Below are positions 1-8,783 of a DNA stretch of 64,000 nt, one piece after another; position 1 is the stretch's first letter, and every line of letters begins with the position of its first letter. The stretch comes from DASRIA01 sp963724065 (GTDB taxonomy: Bacteria > Actinomycetota > Thermoleophilia > Solirubrobacterales > JBBDJG01). The notes below the pieces were generated by a model that was given only the letters and a program-made list of their open reading frames with translations, was not told the DNA's origin and did no database searches. The stretch covers positions 124,001 to 188,000 of the forward strand of contig CAVRTB010000002.1 of NCBI GenBank assembly GCA_963724065.1, given 5' to 3'. The position numbers were made by a program, and so were the translations under genes.

Positions 1-686
1 ATCGCTGCCGGCCCGTCGCTCGTGATCCAGCCGAGGTGCGGGCGCACCAGGTCCACCTCAGCCAGGCGGCTGAGCCCGTCGGAAAGGCGCAGCGCGCGCC
101 CGGCGTGCGACGAGTGCGCATCCGAGGCGATCAGATGGATCAGCCCCTCGCCCGCGAGCTCGAGCAGATAGTCGGACGCCGGGCTCTCCGCCACGAGCGC
201 GGCGGTGGCCTGCACCAGGGCTCCCATCTCGACGAGCGCCGCGAGTCGATCGCGAAAGTCCACCCCCGGGTGGCGCTCGGGGTGAGCGATCACGCTGCGG
301 AAGCCACGCTCCTCGAGGCGCAGCACCGCGTCCTCGAGGTGCTGGCTGAGCGGCCCCGGGCGCGGCTCCACGAGCAGCCAGCGGCCGTTGCCGAGCGCGA
401 CGCGCTCGAGCGCCTCGTCGGAGAGCTGGTCGAGCATCGGCTCGGAGATCTCGCCGGCGGGGATGACGCGCAATGCGATCCCTTCGCGCTCGAACTCCGC
501 GTTCACGACCCGGACGCGGTCTTCGAGCTCCTCGGGCACGACCGCGTGGTCGGGATGGATGTGCGGCGTCGCGCAGACGAGCGTGATCCCGTCCGCCTCG
601 GCGACGCGCGCCATCTCGACGCTGTCGGCGAGGTCACGCGCGCCGTCGTCGAGCCCGGGCAGGATGTGACAGTGGAGGTCGATCAC
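1..686 (-). CDS. PHP-domain protein-tyrosine phosphatase, CpsB/YwqE-like (3' end cut by window)
   Basis: Reading the minus strand from a GTG at 686 gives IDLHCHILPGLDDGA, then TPHIHPDH, a late IAHPERH and finally LIASDAHSSH. These are the metal-binding motifs of the PHP fold in order (HxH, H, HPER, SDAH) as found in CpsB/YwqE tyrosine phosphatases. Known relatives dephosphorylate the tyrosine kinase that controls capsule or exopolysaccharide export in the cytoplasm. 228 codons are visible and the gene runs off the left edge. A CATACT hexamer (693-698, minus sense) lies 6 nt before the GTG with no Shine-Dalgarno sequence, so the mRNA is probably leaderless. It is divergent from the oxidoreductase at 741. 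No kinase or glycosyltransferase is visible, so its partner must lie to the left. Confidence 0.85.
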   Translation of the reverse strand, partial: MIDLHCHILPGLDDGARDLADSVEMARVAEADGITLVCATPHIHPDHAVVPEELEDRVRVVNAEFEREGIALRVIPAGEISEPMLDQLSDEALERVALGNGRWLLVEPRPGPLSQHLEDAVLRLEERGFRSVIAHPERHPGVDFRDRLAALVEMGALVQATAALVAESPASDYLLELAGEGLIHLIASDAHSSHAGRALRLSDGLSRLAEVDLVRPHLGWITSDGPAA

Positions 687-692
687 GGCTTC

Positions 693-732
693 AGTATGCC
701 TGCGCCACGCCGCGCGCACGCTCAGGTAGGGT
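693..732. promoter_or_regulatory. Back-to-back leaderless promoters
   Basis: CATACT (minus sense, 693-698) sits 6 nt from the GTG of the PHP phosphatase and TAGGGT (727-732) sits 8 nt from the ATG of the oxidoreductase. Neither gene has a Shine-Dalgarno sequence. No convincing -35 is seen for either. The calls rest on the hexamers and on the same arrangement elsewhere in the window. Confidence 0.5.
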
Positions 733-740
733 CCGCGCCG

Positions 741-1781
741 ATGGCGCGCGAACTGAAGCTCGGGCTCAACACCGGTTACTGGAGCGCCGGGCCACCGCCG
801 GGGGTCGAGCAGGCGATCGCCGAGGCCGACCGGCTCGGGTTCGACTCGATCTGGACGGCGGAGGCGTACGGCTCGGACGTGCTGACGCCGCTCGCATGGT
901 GGGGAGCGAAGACCCGCAACGTGCGCCTCGGGACGGCGATCATGCAGATGTCGGCGCGCCAGCCGGCAGCCGCCGCGATGGCCGCGATGACGATGGACCA
1001 TCTCTCGGGCGGCCGGTTCGTGCTCGGCCTCGGCGTCTCCGGCCCCCAGGTCGTGGAGGGCTGGTACGGGATGCCCTTCGAGAAGCCGCTCGCGCGCACC
1101 CGTGAGTACGTGAAGATCGTGCGCGACATCGTTGCGCGCGATGGGAAGGTCACGAGCGAGGGACCGCACTATCCGCTGCCCTACCCCGACGGCACGGGCC
1201 TCGGCAAGCCGCTGCGCTCGACGATCCACCCGGTACGCACCGACATACCGATCTTCCTCGGCGCGGAGGGCCCCAAGAACGTCGCGCTCGCGGGGGAGAT
1301 CTGCGACGGCTGGATGGCGTTGTTCTTCTCGCCGCGTAACCAGGACTTCTACCGCGACGCGCTCGCCGAGGGCTTCGCGCGCGAGGGGGCGCGGCGCTCG
1401 TGGGACGACTTCGAGGTGATGGCGACCGTGCCGGTGATCGTGCACGACGACGTCGAGCAGGCGGCCGACTTCCTACGGCCGATGTACGCCCTGTACTTCG
1501 GCGGCATGGGCGCGCGGGGGCGCAACTTCCACCACGACGTGGCGGTGCGCCTCGGCTACGAGGCGGAGGCGAAGAAGGTGCAGGACCTCTACCTCGACGG
1601 CAAGAAGGACGAGGCCGCGGCCGCGATCCCCACGCGGCTCGTCGAGGACCTTGCACTGATCGGATCCGAGGACAAGATCCGCGACGAGCTCGACGCCTGG
1701 CGCGAGTCGATCGCCACGACGCTGCTGATCGGCGGCGACGCGGCGATGATCCGCCGCGTCGCCGAGTTGGTCAAGGGCTAG
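741..1781 (+). CDS. LLM-class F420-dependent oxidoreductase
   Basis: 346 residues. The start (MARELKLGLNTGYW) matches the first strand of the bacterial-luciferase-like TIM barrel. RLGTAIMQMSARQPAAAAMAAMTMDHLSGGRFVLGLGVSGPQV is the conserved central region, where the SGGRF.LGLG motif is typical of F420-dependent members; TDIPIFLGAEGPKN is the later strand. These enzymes move hydride between F420 and diverse small substrates; the substrate here is unknown. An upstream open extension exists back to base 36, but it is antisense to the PHP gene, so I start at ATG 741, 8 nt after TAGGGT. The last 4 bases overlap the stop of the convergent membrane protein. Confidence 0.88.
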   Translation: MARELKLGLNTGYWSAGPPPGVEQAIAEADRLGFDSIWTAEAYGSDVLTPLAWWGAKTRNVRLGTAIMQMSARQPAAAAMAAMTMDHLSGGRFVLGLGVSGPQVVEGWYGMPFEKPLARTREYVKIVRDIVARDGKVTSEGPHYPLPYPDGTGLGKPLRSTIHPVRTDIPIFLGAEGPKNVALAGEICDGWMALFFSPRNQDFYRDALAEGFAREGARRSWDDFEVMATVPVIVHDDVEQAADFLRPMYALYFGGMGARGRNFHHDVAVRLGYEAEAKKVQDLYLDGKKDEAAAAIPTRLVEDLALIGSEDKIRDELDAWRESIATTLLIGGDAAMIRRVAELVKG

Positions 1782-2329
1782 GCGGCGGTCTGCGGCGCGC
1801 GCGCCCGGACCGACAGCATCACGCTGACGATCACGATCCAGACCGCACCTCCGAGGAAGCCGACGAACCCGACCGGGGTCAGGCCGATGACCCCGAGCAG
1901 GATCGCGATCCACCCGAGCCACTTGGGCAGCGCGCCGTGCCTCACGATCGAGATGCCGCTCGCGAGCAGCATCACCGTCGTGCCGAGCGCGATCGGGAAG
2001 AAGTCGTTGTCCCATAGAGCCTGGAGGGCCTGCGCGGCCGCGGGCTCGATGTCGTCCGCCTGCTCGGCGAGCGCGAACGAGATCGTCGAGTCGATCGCGA
2101 TCCCGATCGCCACGATCGCCGCGCCGGCGAACGCGACCAGCGAGAGCATTCCGTTCTCTCCCTCGGCAGCCCGTAGCACCTTGCGGACATATCCGAAGAA
2201 GAAGATCAGCAGCGCTCCGGCGATCGTGGCCCCGGCAGCCCCCAGCTGAATCTGGTCCTTGTCTTCGACGTAGTGGTCGACGACCTTCTGCGCGCCGTCC
2301 TTCGCCTGCGTGGGCTCGCCGAAGGACAA
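1778..2329 (-). CDS. Four-helix membrane protein of unknown function
   Basis: About 183 residues with four hydrophobic segments: AGATIAGALLIFFFGYV, LVAFAGAAIVAIGIAI, FFPIALGTTVMLLASGIS, and WIAILLGVIGLTPVGF running into FLGGAVWIVIVSVML. A charged N-terminus (KVVDHYVEDKDQI) precedes them. The layout recalls DUF4386-like actinobacterial membrane proteins, and the gene at 26696 is similar in style, but I assign no function. The start is uncertain: TTG 2329 is the first reasonable codon before the first helix. The reading frame stays open far upstream only because it lies antisense to the DUF523 gene. It is divergent from 2366 and converges on 741. Confidence 0.65.
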   Translation of the reverse strand: MSFGEPTQAKDGAQKVVDHYVEDKDQIQLGAAGATIAGALLIFFFGYVRKVLRAAEGENGMLSLVAFAGAAIVAIGIAIDSTISFALAEQADDIEPAAAQALQALWDNDFFPIALGTTVMLLASGISIVRHGALPKWLGWIAILLGVIGLTPVGFVGFLGGAVWIVIVSVMLSVRARAPQTAA

Positions 2330-2365
2330 GTCGGGCCGGTGTCGCCGCTCTGATAGACAGACCCC

Positions 2366-3331
2366 ATGGACCACGTTGTGCGCCCGGTCGTCGTCATCAG
2401 CCGGTGCATCGACTTCGACGCGTGCCGCTACAACGGGCAGGTGGTCCGGGCGAGCCTGCGTGAGGAGCTCGAGCCCCATATCGACCTGCGGCCGATCTGC
2501 CCGGAGCTCGAGATCGGGCTGGGCGTGCCGCGCGACCCGGTGCGGCTCGTGCGCTCCCCGGAGGGCCCACGCATGGTGCAACCCGCGACGGGCCGCGACC
2601 TCACCCGTGCGATGGAGGGCTTCTCGCGTCGCTACCTCGGCGACGTGGGTGACGTCGACGGCTTCATCCTCAAGAGCCGCTCGCCCTCGTGCGCGTTCCG
2701 CAACGCGAAGCAGTTCCATTCCGAGGACGAGGGCGCGGGGCACGACAGCGGCCCGGGCCTGTTCACCGCGCGCGTGCTCGAGCGATTTCCATACGCTGCG
2801 GTCGAGGACGAGGGAAGGCTCAACGACCTGCGCCTGCGCCACCACTTCCTGACCAAGCTGTGGGCGCTCGCGGGATTCCGCGAGGTCGCGCGGGAGGGGC
2901 CGGCCGCGCTCGTCGGCTACCACGCCCGCAACAAGCTGCTGCTGATGGCGCACAACCAGACGCGTATGCGCGCGCTCGGCCGCCTTGTCGCGCAGGCCGG
3001 GACGGCCCCCCGGCCGCAACTGGTCGACGAGTACCGTGCGGGCCTCGGCGCGGCGCTCGCGCGCCCCGCGCGGGCGGGCTCGGACGTCAACGTGCTGATG
3101 CACGCGCTCGGACACGTCTCCGATCACCTGACCGCGCGCGAGCGCGAGCACTTCCTCGCCACGCTCGAGTCCTACCGGCAGGGCAAGGTGCCGCTGAGCG
3201 CCGCCAACGCCCTCGTGGGCGCCTGGGCCGCCCGCTTCGAGGTGCCCTATCTCGCCGGGCAGACCTTTTTCGCGCCGTATCCGCTCGAGCTGGTGCGTCT
3301 GGAGCGCCCGCGGCGCCGGCGCGCAGCCTGA
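2366..3331 (+). CDS. DUF523 + DUF1722 (YbbK/YbgA-type) protein
   Basis: 321 residues. The N-terminal half (VVISRCIDFDACRYNGQ, ICPELEIGLGVPRDPVRLV, VDGFILKSRSPSCAF) is the DUF523 domain with its conserved cysteines. The C-terminal part (LTKLWALAGFREVAREG, LVGYHARNKLLLMAHNQTRMRALGRLVA, SDVNVLMHALGHVSDHLTARER) is DUF1722 (YbgA). The fusion is known and widespread. The biochemical role is not settled, though relatives occur near photolyase and folate genes. No Shine-Dalgarno sequence precedes the ATG; GATAGA at 2352-2357 could be a -10 for a leaderless start. Length agrees with the family. Confidence 0.88.
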   Translation: MDHVVRPVVVISRCIDFDACRYNGQVVRASLREELEPHIDLRPICPELEIGLGVPRDPVRLVRSPEGPRMVQPATGRDLTRAMEGFSRRYLGDVGDVDGFILKSRSPSCAFRNAKQFHSEDEGAGHDSGPGLFTARVLERFPYAAVEDEGRLNDLRLRHHFLTKLWALAGFREVAREGPAALVGYHARNKLLLMAHNQTRMRALGRLVAQAGTAPRPQLVDEYRAGLGAALARPARAGSDVNVLMHALGHVSDHLTAREREHFLATLESYRQGKVPLSAANALVGAWAARFEVPYLAGQTFFAPYPLELVRLERPRRRRAA

Positions 3332-3435
3332 CGAACCTCGGAAATTGCGGTGAGTATGTGGATGCCGCCCTTTCATCCGAGAGCGCGCTGGGAGACTGTC
3401 TGCCCGCAAACCGCCGACTCCGGAGGGAGGATGCG

Positions 3436-3660
3436 TTGGATACTCGAGAGAGGGACGTCGTCCGCTCGCGACTCGAGGGCCTCGCCGGCAGGGGAGTCAC
3501 GATCGGGGCGATCGATTCACAGCTCAACGGCATTCCGTTGAGCGTCGACGAGTACGACGAGATGTGGCTGTACGCGTGGTCGCTGCTCGAAGGGCGCGCG
3601 TCGCGCGTCGTCGTGCAGCCCCAGGATTGGTACGGCTACACGCCCGTCGAAGGGGGCTGA
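3436..3660 (+). CDS. Small acidic hypothetical protein
   Basis: 74 residues from TTG 3436, with a strong Shine-Dalgarno GGAGGGAGG at 3422-3430. The sequence starts LDTRERDVVRSRLEGLAGRGV and ends YGYTPVEGG. It looks like a soluble helical protein rich in acidic residues and Trp/Tyr near the C-terminus. I do not recognise the family. An ATG five bases upstream opens another frame, but this frame has the better ribosome-site spacing and protein-like composition. Confidence 0.6.
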   Translation: MDTRERDVVRSRLEGLAGRGVTIGAIDSQLNGIPLSVDEYDEMWLYAWSLLEGRASRVVVQPQDWYGYTPVEGG

Positions 3661-3776
3661 CCACCCCGGCCACAGGGGCGCGCCACACGGCAGAAGGCGC
3701 GCCCCCGGTGTCGCGTTTCGGCTAACTTGGGTCGCGAGCCCGGGACGGCAGGACGCCGGCCCGCATCTCTCACGTC

Positions 3777-5060
3777 GTGGCCCGACCCTTCCGCGCAAAG
3801 ATCTCTGTCTGCTGCGCGCTCGCGCTCGTCTGCGCCTGCGTGACGGTCCTCCCCGCGACCGCGCCCGCGCGCGTCGTTCGCGGGAGCCCGGGCGCGGACG
3901 TGCTCAACGGCACCGCGCGCGCGGACGTGCTGCGCGGCCTGCGCGGCGCCGACACGCTGCGCGGCAGGAGCGGCCGCGACCTGCTCTCGGGCGGACGGGG
4001 CGACGACCGCCTGAGCGGCGGGGCGGCGGGTGACCGGCTCTATGGGGGCCCGGGCAGTGACCGGCTGACGGGCGGCGCGGGTGCGGACACGCTGCGCGGC
4101 GGAGGCGGCGCAGACACGATCAGGGCGCGCGACGGCCGCCGCGACCGCATCTCGTGCGGCGCCGGGCGCGACACCGCGACGATCGACAGGCGCGACTTGA
4201 TCGCCGGAGCGACGCAGCAGCGCCCCGACGGCAACTGCGAGACCGTGCGCCGTCCCGCGGCCCCGGACGCGTTCATGGTGGCGGCCGGCGACATCGCCCA
4301 GTGCACCGAGGGCGCCGCGATCACGGCCGCGCTCGTCGACTCCCTGCCGGGGACCGTCGCGACCCTTGGCGACCTCGCCTACCAGAGCGGCACGGCGGAC
4401 GAGTTCGCGCGCTGCTACGAGCCGACCTGGGGGCGGCACAGGGCGCGCACGCGGCCGGCGGCCGGGAATCACGAGTACGGCACGCCGGGCGCCGCCGGCT
4501 ACTTCGGCTACTTCGGCGCGGCGGCCGGCACGCCGGGCAGGGGCTGGTACAGCTACGACCTCGGCAACTGGCACGTCGTCGTGCTCAACAGCAACTGCAC
4601 GCACGTCGGCGGCTGCGGAGCCGGGTCGGCGCAGGAGCAGTGGCTGCGTGCCGACCTGGCCGCGAACCCACGCCGGTGCACGCTCGCCTATTGGCACCAC
4701 CCGGCGTTCAGCTCCGGCAACACGCACGGCGGAGTCCCAACCGTCGTCCCTTTGTTCCGGGCACTGCGCGACCACCGGGCCGAGCTGGTATTGAGCGGTC
4801 ACGAGCACGACTACGAGCGGTTCGCGCCACAGAACGCCGATGGTGCCGCACACCCCGCCGGGGTAAGGCAGTTCGTGGTCGGAACGGGCGGTGCCGGCCT
4901 GCGCGGGTTCGCCGATCAGCCGCAGCCGCACAGCGAGGTTCGCATCGCGCAGGCATACGGCGTGCTGCACCTGCGACTCGGCGCAGCCTCCTACGACTGG
5001 CGGTTCGTGCCCCAGCCGGGCAACCCGGCGCAGGACTCGGGCCGCGCCGCCTGCGCCTGA
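3777..5060 (+). CDS. Secreted metallophosphoesterase with N-terminal RTX-type repeats
   Basis: 427 residues from GTG 3777. Residues 1-32 form a signal peptide (KISVCCALALVCACVTVLPA). Residues about 35-120 hold tandem calcium-binding nonapeptide-like repeats (GADVLNG, GADTLRG, GRDLLSGG, GDDRLSGG, GSDRLTGG). Then comes a calcineurin-like/purple-acid-phosphatase-type catalytic domain with GDIAQC, GDLAYQ, GNHEYG, YWHHPAFSSG and SGHEHDYERF, so all expected metal ligands are present. It probably hydrolyses phosphate esters outside the cell, with the repeats folding on Ca2+ after export. TAACTT at 3723-3728 may be the -10 of a transcript with a leader of about 40 nt. A paralogue lies at 6405 beyond the thiolase. 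Confidence 0.87.
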   Translation: MARPFRAKISVCCALALVCACVTVLPATAPARVVRGSPGADVLNGTARADVLRGLRGADTLRGRSGRDLLSGGRGDDRLSGGAAGDRLYGGPGSDRLTGGAGADTLRGGGGADTIRARDGRRDRISCGAGRDTATIDRRDLIAGATQQRPDGNCETVRRPAAPDAFMVAAGDIAQCTEGAAITAALVDSLPGTVATLGDLAYQSGTADEFARCYEPTWGRHRARTRPAAGNHEYGTPGAAGYFGYFGAAAGTPGRGWYSYDLGNWHVVVLNSNCTHVGGCGAGSAQEQWLRADLAANPRRCTLAYWHHPAFSSGNTHGGVPTVVPLFRALRDHRAELVLSGHEHDYERFAPQNADGAAHPAGVRQFVVGTGGAGLRGFADQPQPHSEVRIAQAYGVLHLRLGAASYDWRFVPQPGNPAQDSGRAACA

Positions 5061-5131
5061 CGCGGATTCGCGTGTACTAGGCTCCCCGCAGCCCGACTTC
5101 CCGCCGCAATGCGACAAGGAGACCTGAATTC

Positions 5132-6295
5132 ATGCCTGAAGCAGTGATCGTCGACGCCGTCCGCACCCCGATCGGCCGCGCCTTCAAGGGCCAGCTCGCC
5201 GGCCTCAGGCCAGACGACACCGGGGCCTTCGTGATCGACCAGCTTTTCGAGCGCAACCCGGGCGTGAAGCCCGAGTCGGTCGAAGAGGTGATCGCCGGGT
5301 GCGGCCTACCGCAGGGCCTCCAGGGATTCAACATCGGCCGGATCATGGTGCTGCTCTCCGAGCGGCTCCCCGACTCGGTCAACGGCGTCACCGTCTCGCG
5401 CTACTGCGCCTCGAGCCTCGAGGCGATCCGCGAAGCGTCGAACGCGATCCGCGCGGGCGAGGGCGACACCTACGTCGCGGCCGGAGTCGAATGGGTCAGC
5501 CGCTACAACGAGCGCCAGGAGGCGGCCGGGCTCGCCGACCAGAACGAGAAGCTCCAGGGCAACAACGGCCAGCCCAACGCTTACATCGCGATGGGCGTCA
5601 CCGCCGAGAACGTCGCCGACAAGTGGGAGGTGAGCCGCGCGGACATGGACAAGTACGCGCAGCGCTCGCAGGAGCTCGCGGTGGCGTCGCAGGAGTCCGG
5701 ATTCTTCGACCGCGAGATCGTGCCGGTCACGCTTCCGGACGGCACGGTCGTCGCGAGGGACGAGGGTCCGCGCGCCAGCTCCACGCTCGAGAAGCTCGCC
5801 GAGCTGAAGCCCGCCTTCCGCGAGGACGGCAAGGTCACCGCCGGCAACTCGTGCCCGCTCAACGACGGCGCCGCCGCGATCCTGCTGATGTCGGACACGA
5901 AGGCGAAGGAGCTCGGCCTGACGCCGCGCGCACGCATCGTCGCCTCGGCGACCGCGGCGCTCGAGCCCGAGCTGATGGGCGTCGCCCCGATCGGCGCGAT
6001 CAAGAAGGTCCTGGAGCGCGCCGGCATGTCGATCGACGACGTCGACGTCGTCGAGCTCAACGAGGCGTTCGCCGCGCAGGTGATCCCGATCATGAGCGAG
6101 TGCGGGATCCCGATCGAGAAGATGAACCCGCACGGCGGCGCGATCGCGCTCGGCCACCCGTTCGGGATGACCGGGGCGCGGATCATGACGACCCTGCTGA
6201 ACGACCTCGAGTCCGACGACAAGTCGATCGGCCTCGAGACGATGTGCGTGGCCGGCGGACAGGGCCAGGCGACGATCGTGGAACGGCTGAACTAG
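5132..6295 (+). CDS. Acetyl-CoA acetyltransferase (thiolase)
   Basis: 387 residues, the usual thiolase length. The nucleophilic Cys is C92 in VSRYCASSLEA. NEAFAAQ, GGAIALGHPFGMTGAR (catalytic His) and CVAGGQGQ (second Cys) follow in the normal order. It catalyses CoA-dependent cleavage or condensation of 3-ketoacyl-CoA, acting in beta-oxidation or acetoacetyl-CoA formation; the sequence does not decide which. The start MPEAVIVDAVRTPIGRA is canonical and AAGGAG lies about 9 nt before the ATG. It stands between two secreted phosphoesterases with no other beta-oxidation gene next to it. Confidence 0.93.
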   Translation: MPEAVIVDAVRTPIGRAFKGQLAGLRPDDTGAFVIDQLFERNPGVKPESVEEVIAGCGLPQGLQGFNIGRIMVLLSERLPDSVNGVTVSRYCASSLEAIREASNAIRAGEGDTYVAAGVEWVSRYNERQEAAGLADQNEKLQGNNGQPNAYIAMGVTAENVADKWEVSRADMDKYAQRSQELAVASQESGFFDREIVPVTLPDGTVVARDEGPRASSTLEKLAELKPAFREDGKVTAGNSCPLNDGAAAILLMSDTKAKELGLTPRARIVASATAALEPELMGVAPIGAIKKVLERAGMSIDDVDVVELNEAFAAQVIPIMSECGIPIEKMNPHGGAIALGHPFGMTGARIMTTLLNDLESDDKSIGLETMCVAGGQGQATIVERLN

Positions 6296-6404
6296 CCGGG
6301 GCGAATCGCAGGTTGAGTGGCGAGCTGCGCTCTTCCCCGCTAAGAATGGAATAGGCCCGCCCAGCCCCCGCAGGCTGTGGGCACCCCGTCACGGAGGACT
6401 TTTC

Positions 6405-7823
6405 TTGAGTCGCAAGCACCACTTGCGCGCCCGCCTTGCTGCCGGCGCGATCGCCTTGGTTGCCATGGCACCCGCGGTGGCCCACGCGAGCCCGTTCGCG
6501 ACCGCGTCGGACGACCGCATCTCCGGCACGTCGCGCGCTGACGTGATCAAGGGCCGCGCGGGCGACGACGTGCTGTCCGGCCGCGGCGGGAACGACCGCC
6601 TCGACGGCCAGCTCGGGGACGACATCCTGAGCGGGGGCCCTGGGCGCGACCGCCTCGTGGGTGGCCCCGGCGACGACGCGCTGCGCGGCGACACCGGCAG
6701 CGACGTGATGAACGGCGGCCCCGGCAAGGACAAGATTCGCGCACGCGACGGCGTCAAGGACCGCGTCGTGTGCGGACCGGGACGCGACACCGCGATCGTG
6801 GATTCACTCGATGTGGTCCTGCGCTGTGAGGTCGTGAGGCGCTCGCCCGCACCAAAGGGCAGCGCGCCGATCGCGGGAGCCCAGACGCCGCCACCGCTGC
6901 CCGCGCCGACGGCCGGCGATCCGCCACCGGGCCCGAACCCCGACCCTTTGCCGGATCCTGATCCCGACCCGGACCCCGATCCGGACCCGGACCCCGATCC
7001 CGACCCGGACCCCGAGCCCGAGGTGGCCCAGTTGCTGGCCGCGGGCGACATCGCGGATTGCAACCCCGGCGCCGAGGCGACCGCGACCCTTCTCGACGAC
7101 CTGCTCGGCACCGTCGCGCCGCTCGGCGACCTCGCTTACGACAACGGCTCGGTCGAGGAGTTCGAGAACTGCTACGACCCGACCTGGGGACGGCACAGGG
7201 GCCGCACGCGCCCCGCGGTCGGCAACCACGAGTACGGCACCGACCGGGCAGCCCCGTACTTCTCGTACTTCGGAGACGCCGCCGGCGACCCGCTTCAGGG
7301 CTGGTACAGCTACGACCTCGGCGACTGGCACATCGTGGTCCTCAACAGCAACTGCGGGGAGGTTCCCGGCGGTTGCGGCGAGGGCTCGCCTCAGGTCCAG
7401 TGGCTGCGCGCCGATCTCGCCGCGAACCCATCGGCCTGCACTGCTTCCTACTTCCACATTCCGCGCTTCAGCTCCGGGGAGAAGCACGGCAACGACCCCA
7501 GCACGCGGAGCTTCTGGCAGGCGCTCTACGAGCACGGGGCCGAGTTCGTGATGAGCGGCAACGACCACGACTACGAGCGCTTCGCGAAGCAGACCCCGGA
7601 CGGCTTCGCGGACCCGTTCGAGGGCATCCGCCAGTTCGTGGTGGGCACGGGCGGGCGCTTCCTTCGCCCGGTCGCCAGCACGCCGGAGCCGAACAGCGAG
7701 GTGCTCGACAACAGCACCTTCGGCATCCTGCGCGTCGAGTTGCTCTCATGGGGTTACGAGTGGGAGTTCGTGCCGGCCGGCGGCGGCACCTTCACCGACT
7801 CGGGCACTACCGCGTGCCACTAG
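6405..7823 (+). CDS. Secreted RTX-repeat metallophosphoesterase, second paralogue
   Basis: 472 residues from TTG 6405 with GGAGGA just upstream. Signal peptide, then RTX-like repeats (GDDVLSG, GDDILSGG, GDDALRGD, GSDVMNGG), a long Pro-Asp linker (positions about 6940-7020), then the phosphoesterase domain. GDIADC, GDLAYD, GNHEYG and YFHIPRFSSG are present. The last metal motif reads SGNDHDYERF, where the paralogue at 3777 has SGHEHDYERF, so one of the two histidines is Asn. Activity or metal preference may therefore differ. The catalytic domain is otherwise closely related to that at 3777, which suggests a duplication on either side of the thiolase. Confidence 0.85.
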   Translation: MSRKHHLRARLAAGAIALVAMAPAVAHASPFATASDDRISGTSRADVIKGRAGDDVLSGRGGNDRLDGQLGDDILSGGPGRDRLVGGPGDDALRGDTGSDVMNGGPGKDKIRARDGVKDRVVCGPGRDTAIVDSLDVVLRCEVVRRSPAPKGSAPIAGAQTPPPLPAPTAGDPPPGPNPDPLPDPDPDPDPDPDPDPDPDPDPEPEVAQLLAAGDIADCNPGAEATATLLDDLLGTVAPLGDLAYDNGSVEEFENCYDPTWGRHRGRTRPAVGNHEYGTDRAAPYFSYFGDAAGDPLQGWYSYDLGDWHIVVLNSNCGEVPGGCGEGSPQVQWLRADLAANPSACTASYFHIPRFSSGEKHGNDPSTRSFWQALYEHGAEFVMSGNDHDYERFAKQTPDGFADPFEGIRQFVVGTGGRFLRPVASTPEPNSEVLDNSTFGILRVELLSWGYEWEFVPAGGGTFTDSGTTACH

Positions 7824-7889
7824 CAACCCCGTCGTAGCCTCGGCAGCGACACCCGGTTAGTGTTCGAGCGGGCGGCTCGCCGCCCTTCG

Positions 7890-8783
7890 ATGGAGGCCTC
7901 CACCTCACTCACGAGCGCAGTGCCAACCGAGCGGCAGATCACCGTTTCGGGACTGAGCACACCGCTGCTCGAGGCCGGCCCGGCCGATGCCTCCGAGGCG
8001 GTCGTGTTCGTGCACGGCAACCCCGGCTCGTCACGCGACTGGGAGGACCTCGTCGGCCGCGTCGGCACTTTCGCGCGCGCGGTCGCATTCGACATGCCCG
8101 GGTTCGGCCGTGCCGACAAGCCGCGCGACTTCGATTACTCGGTACCCGGCGAGGAGCGGTTCCTCGACGCGGCGCTCACGGAGCTCGGCGTCGAGCGGGT
8201 ACACCTCGTGCTGCACGACCTCGGCGGCCCGTGGGGCATGGAATGGGCGGCGGGCCACCCGGATCGGGTCGCGAGCGTTGTCGGAATCACCACGGGTGCG
8301 TTCATCGGCTACCACTGGCACATCGTTGCTCGCGTCTGGCAGATGCCGGTGCTCGGCGAGCTGCTCATGGCGACCACCACCCGGACGTCCTTCCGCACGC
8401 TCACCAACCTCGGCCGGAAGCGGAAGCTGCCGCGCGCGTTCCTCGACGCGATGTACGACAACTTCGATCGCGACACCCGGCGCGCCGTGCTGAAGCACTA
8501 TCGCGCCGAGTCGAACCCGCGACCCGCCGCCCGCCGCCAAGCGGATGCGGTGCGCCCGCATGACATTCCCGCGCTCGTTGTGTGGGGTGCCGACGACCCG
8601 TACCTCGGCGTCGACCTGGGGCGAAGGCAGCAAGAGGCGTTCCCCCGCGCGCGCCTGATCGTGCTGGACGACAGCGGGCACTGGCCTTTCATCGACAACC
8701 CAGAAGCCGTCGCCGCGGAAGTGATTCCGTTCCTGCGCGAGACGACCGGCGCTCCCAAGGAGGACCGATGGCAGACGACGTAA
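7890..8783 (+). CDS. Alpha/beta hydrolase, haloalkane dehalogenase/epoxide hydrolase-like
   Basis: 297 residues from ATG 7890. FVHGNPGSSRDWEDL is the oxyanion-hole region, LHDLGGPWG the nucleophile elbow with Asp instead of Ser, VVWGADDPYL the acid region and DDSGHWPFIDNP the catalytic His. An Asp nucleophile in HDxGGPxG is characteristic of haloalkane dehalogenases and epoxide hydrolases; the exact substrate cannot be read from this. An earlier GTG at 7860 overlaps a TAGTGT hexamer (7858-7863), so ATG 7890 is preferred. A perfect 7-bp inverted repeat (7870-7885) lies between that hexamer and the ATG. The next gene starts 16 nt before this stop. Confidence 0.82.
   Translation: MEASTSLTSAVPTERQITVSGLSTPLLEAGPADASEAVVFVHGNPGSSRDWEDLVGRVGTFARAVAFDMPGFGRADKPRDFDYSVPGEERFLDAALTELGVERVHLVLHDLGGPWGMEWAAGHPDRVASVVGITTGAFIGYHWHIVARVWQMPVLGELLMATTTRTSFRTLTNLGRKRKLPRAFLDAMYDNFDRDTRRAVLKHYRAESNPRPAARRQADAVRPHDIPALVVWGADDPYLGVDLGRRQQEAFPRARLIVLDDSGHWPFIDNPEAVAAEVIPFLRETTGAPKEDRWQTT

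Noticed and set aside
36..740. Long plus-strand open frame upstream of the LLM oxidoreductase
   Set aside because: It is antisense to the CpsB-like PHP gene and has no family motifs; the oxidoreductase starts at ATG 741 after TAGGGT.
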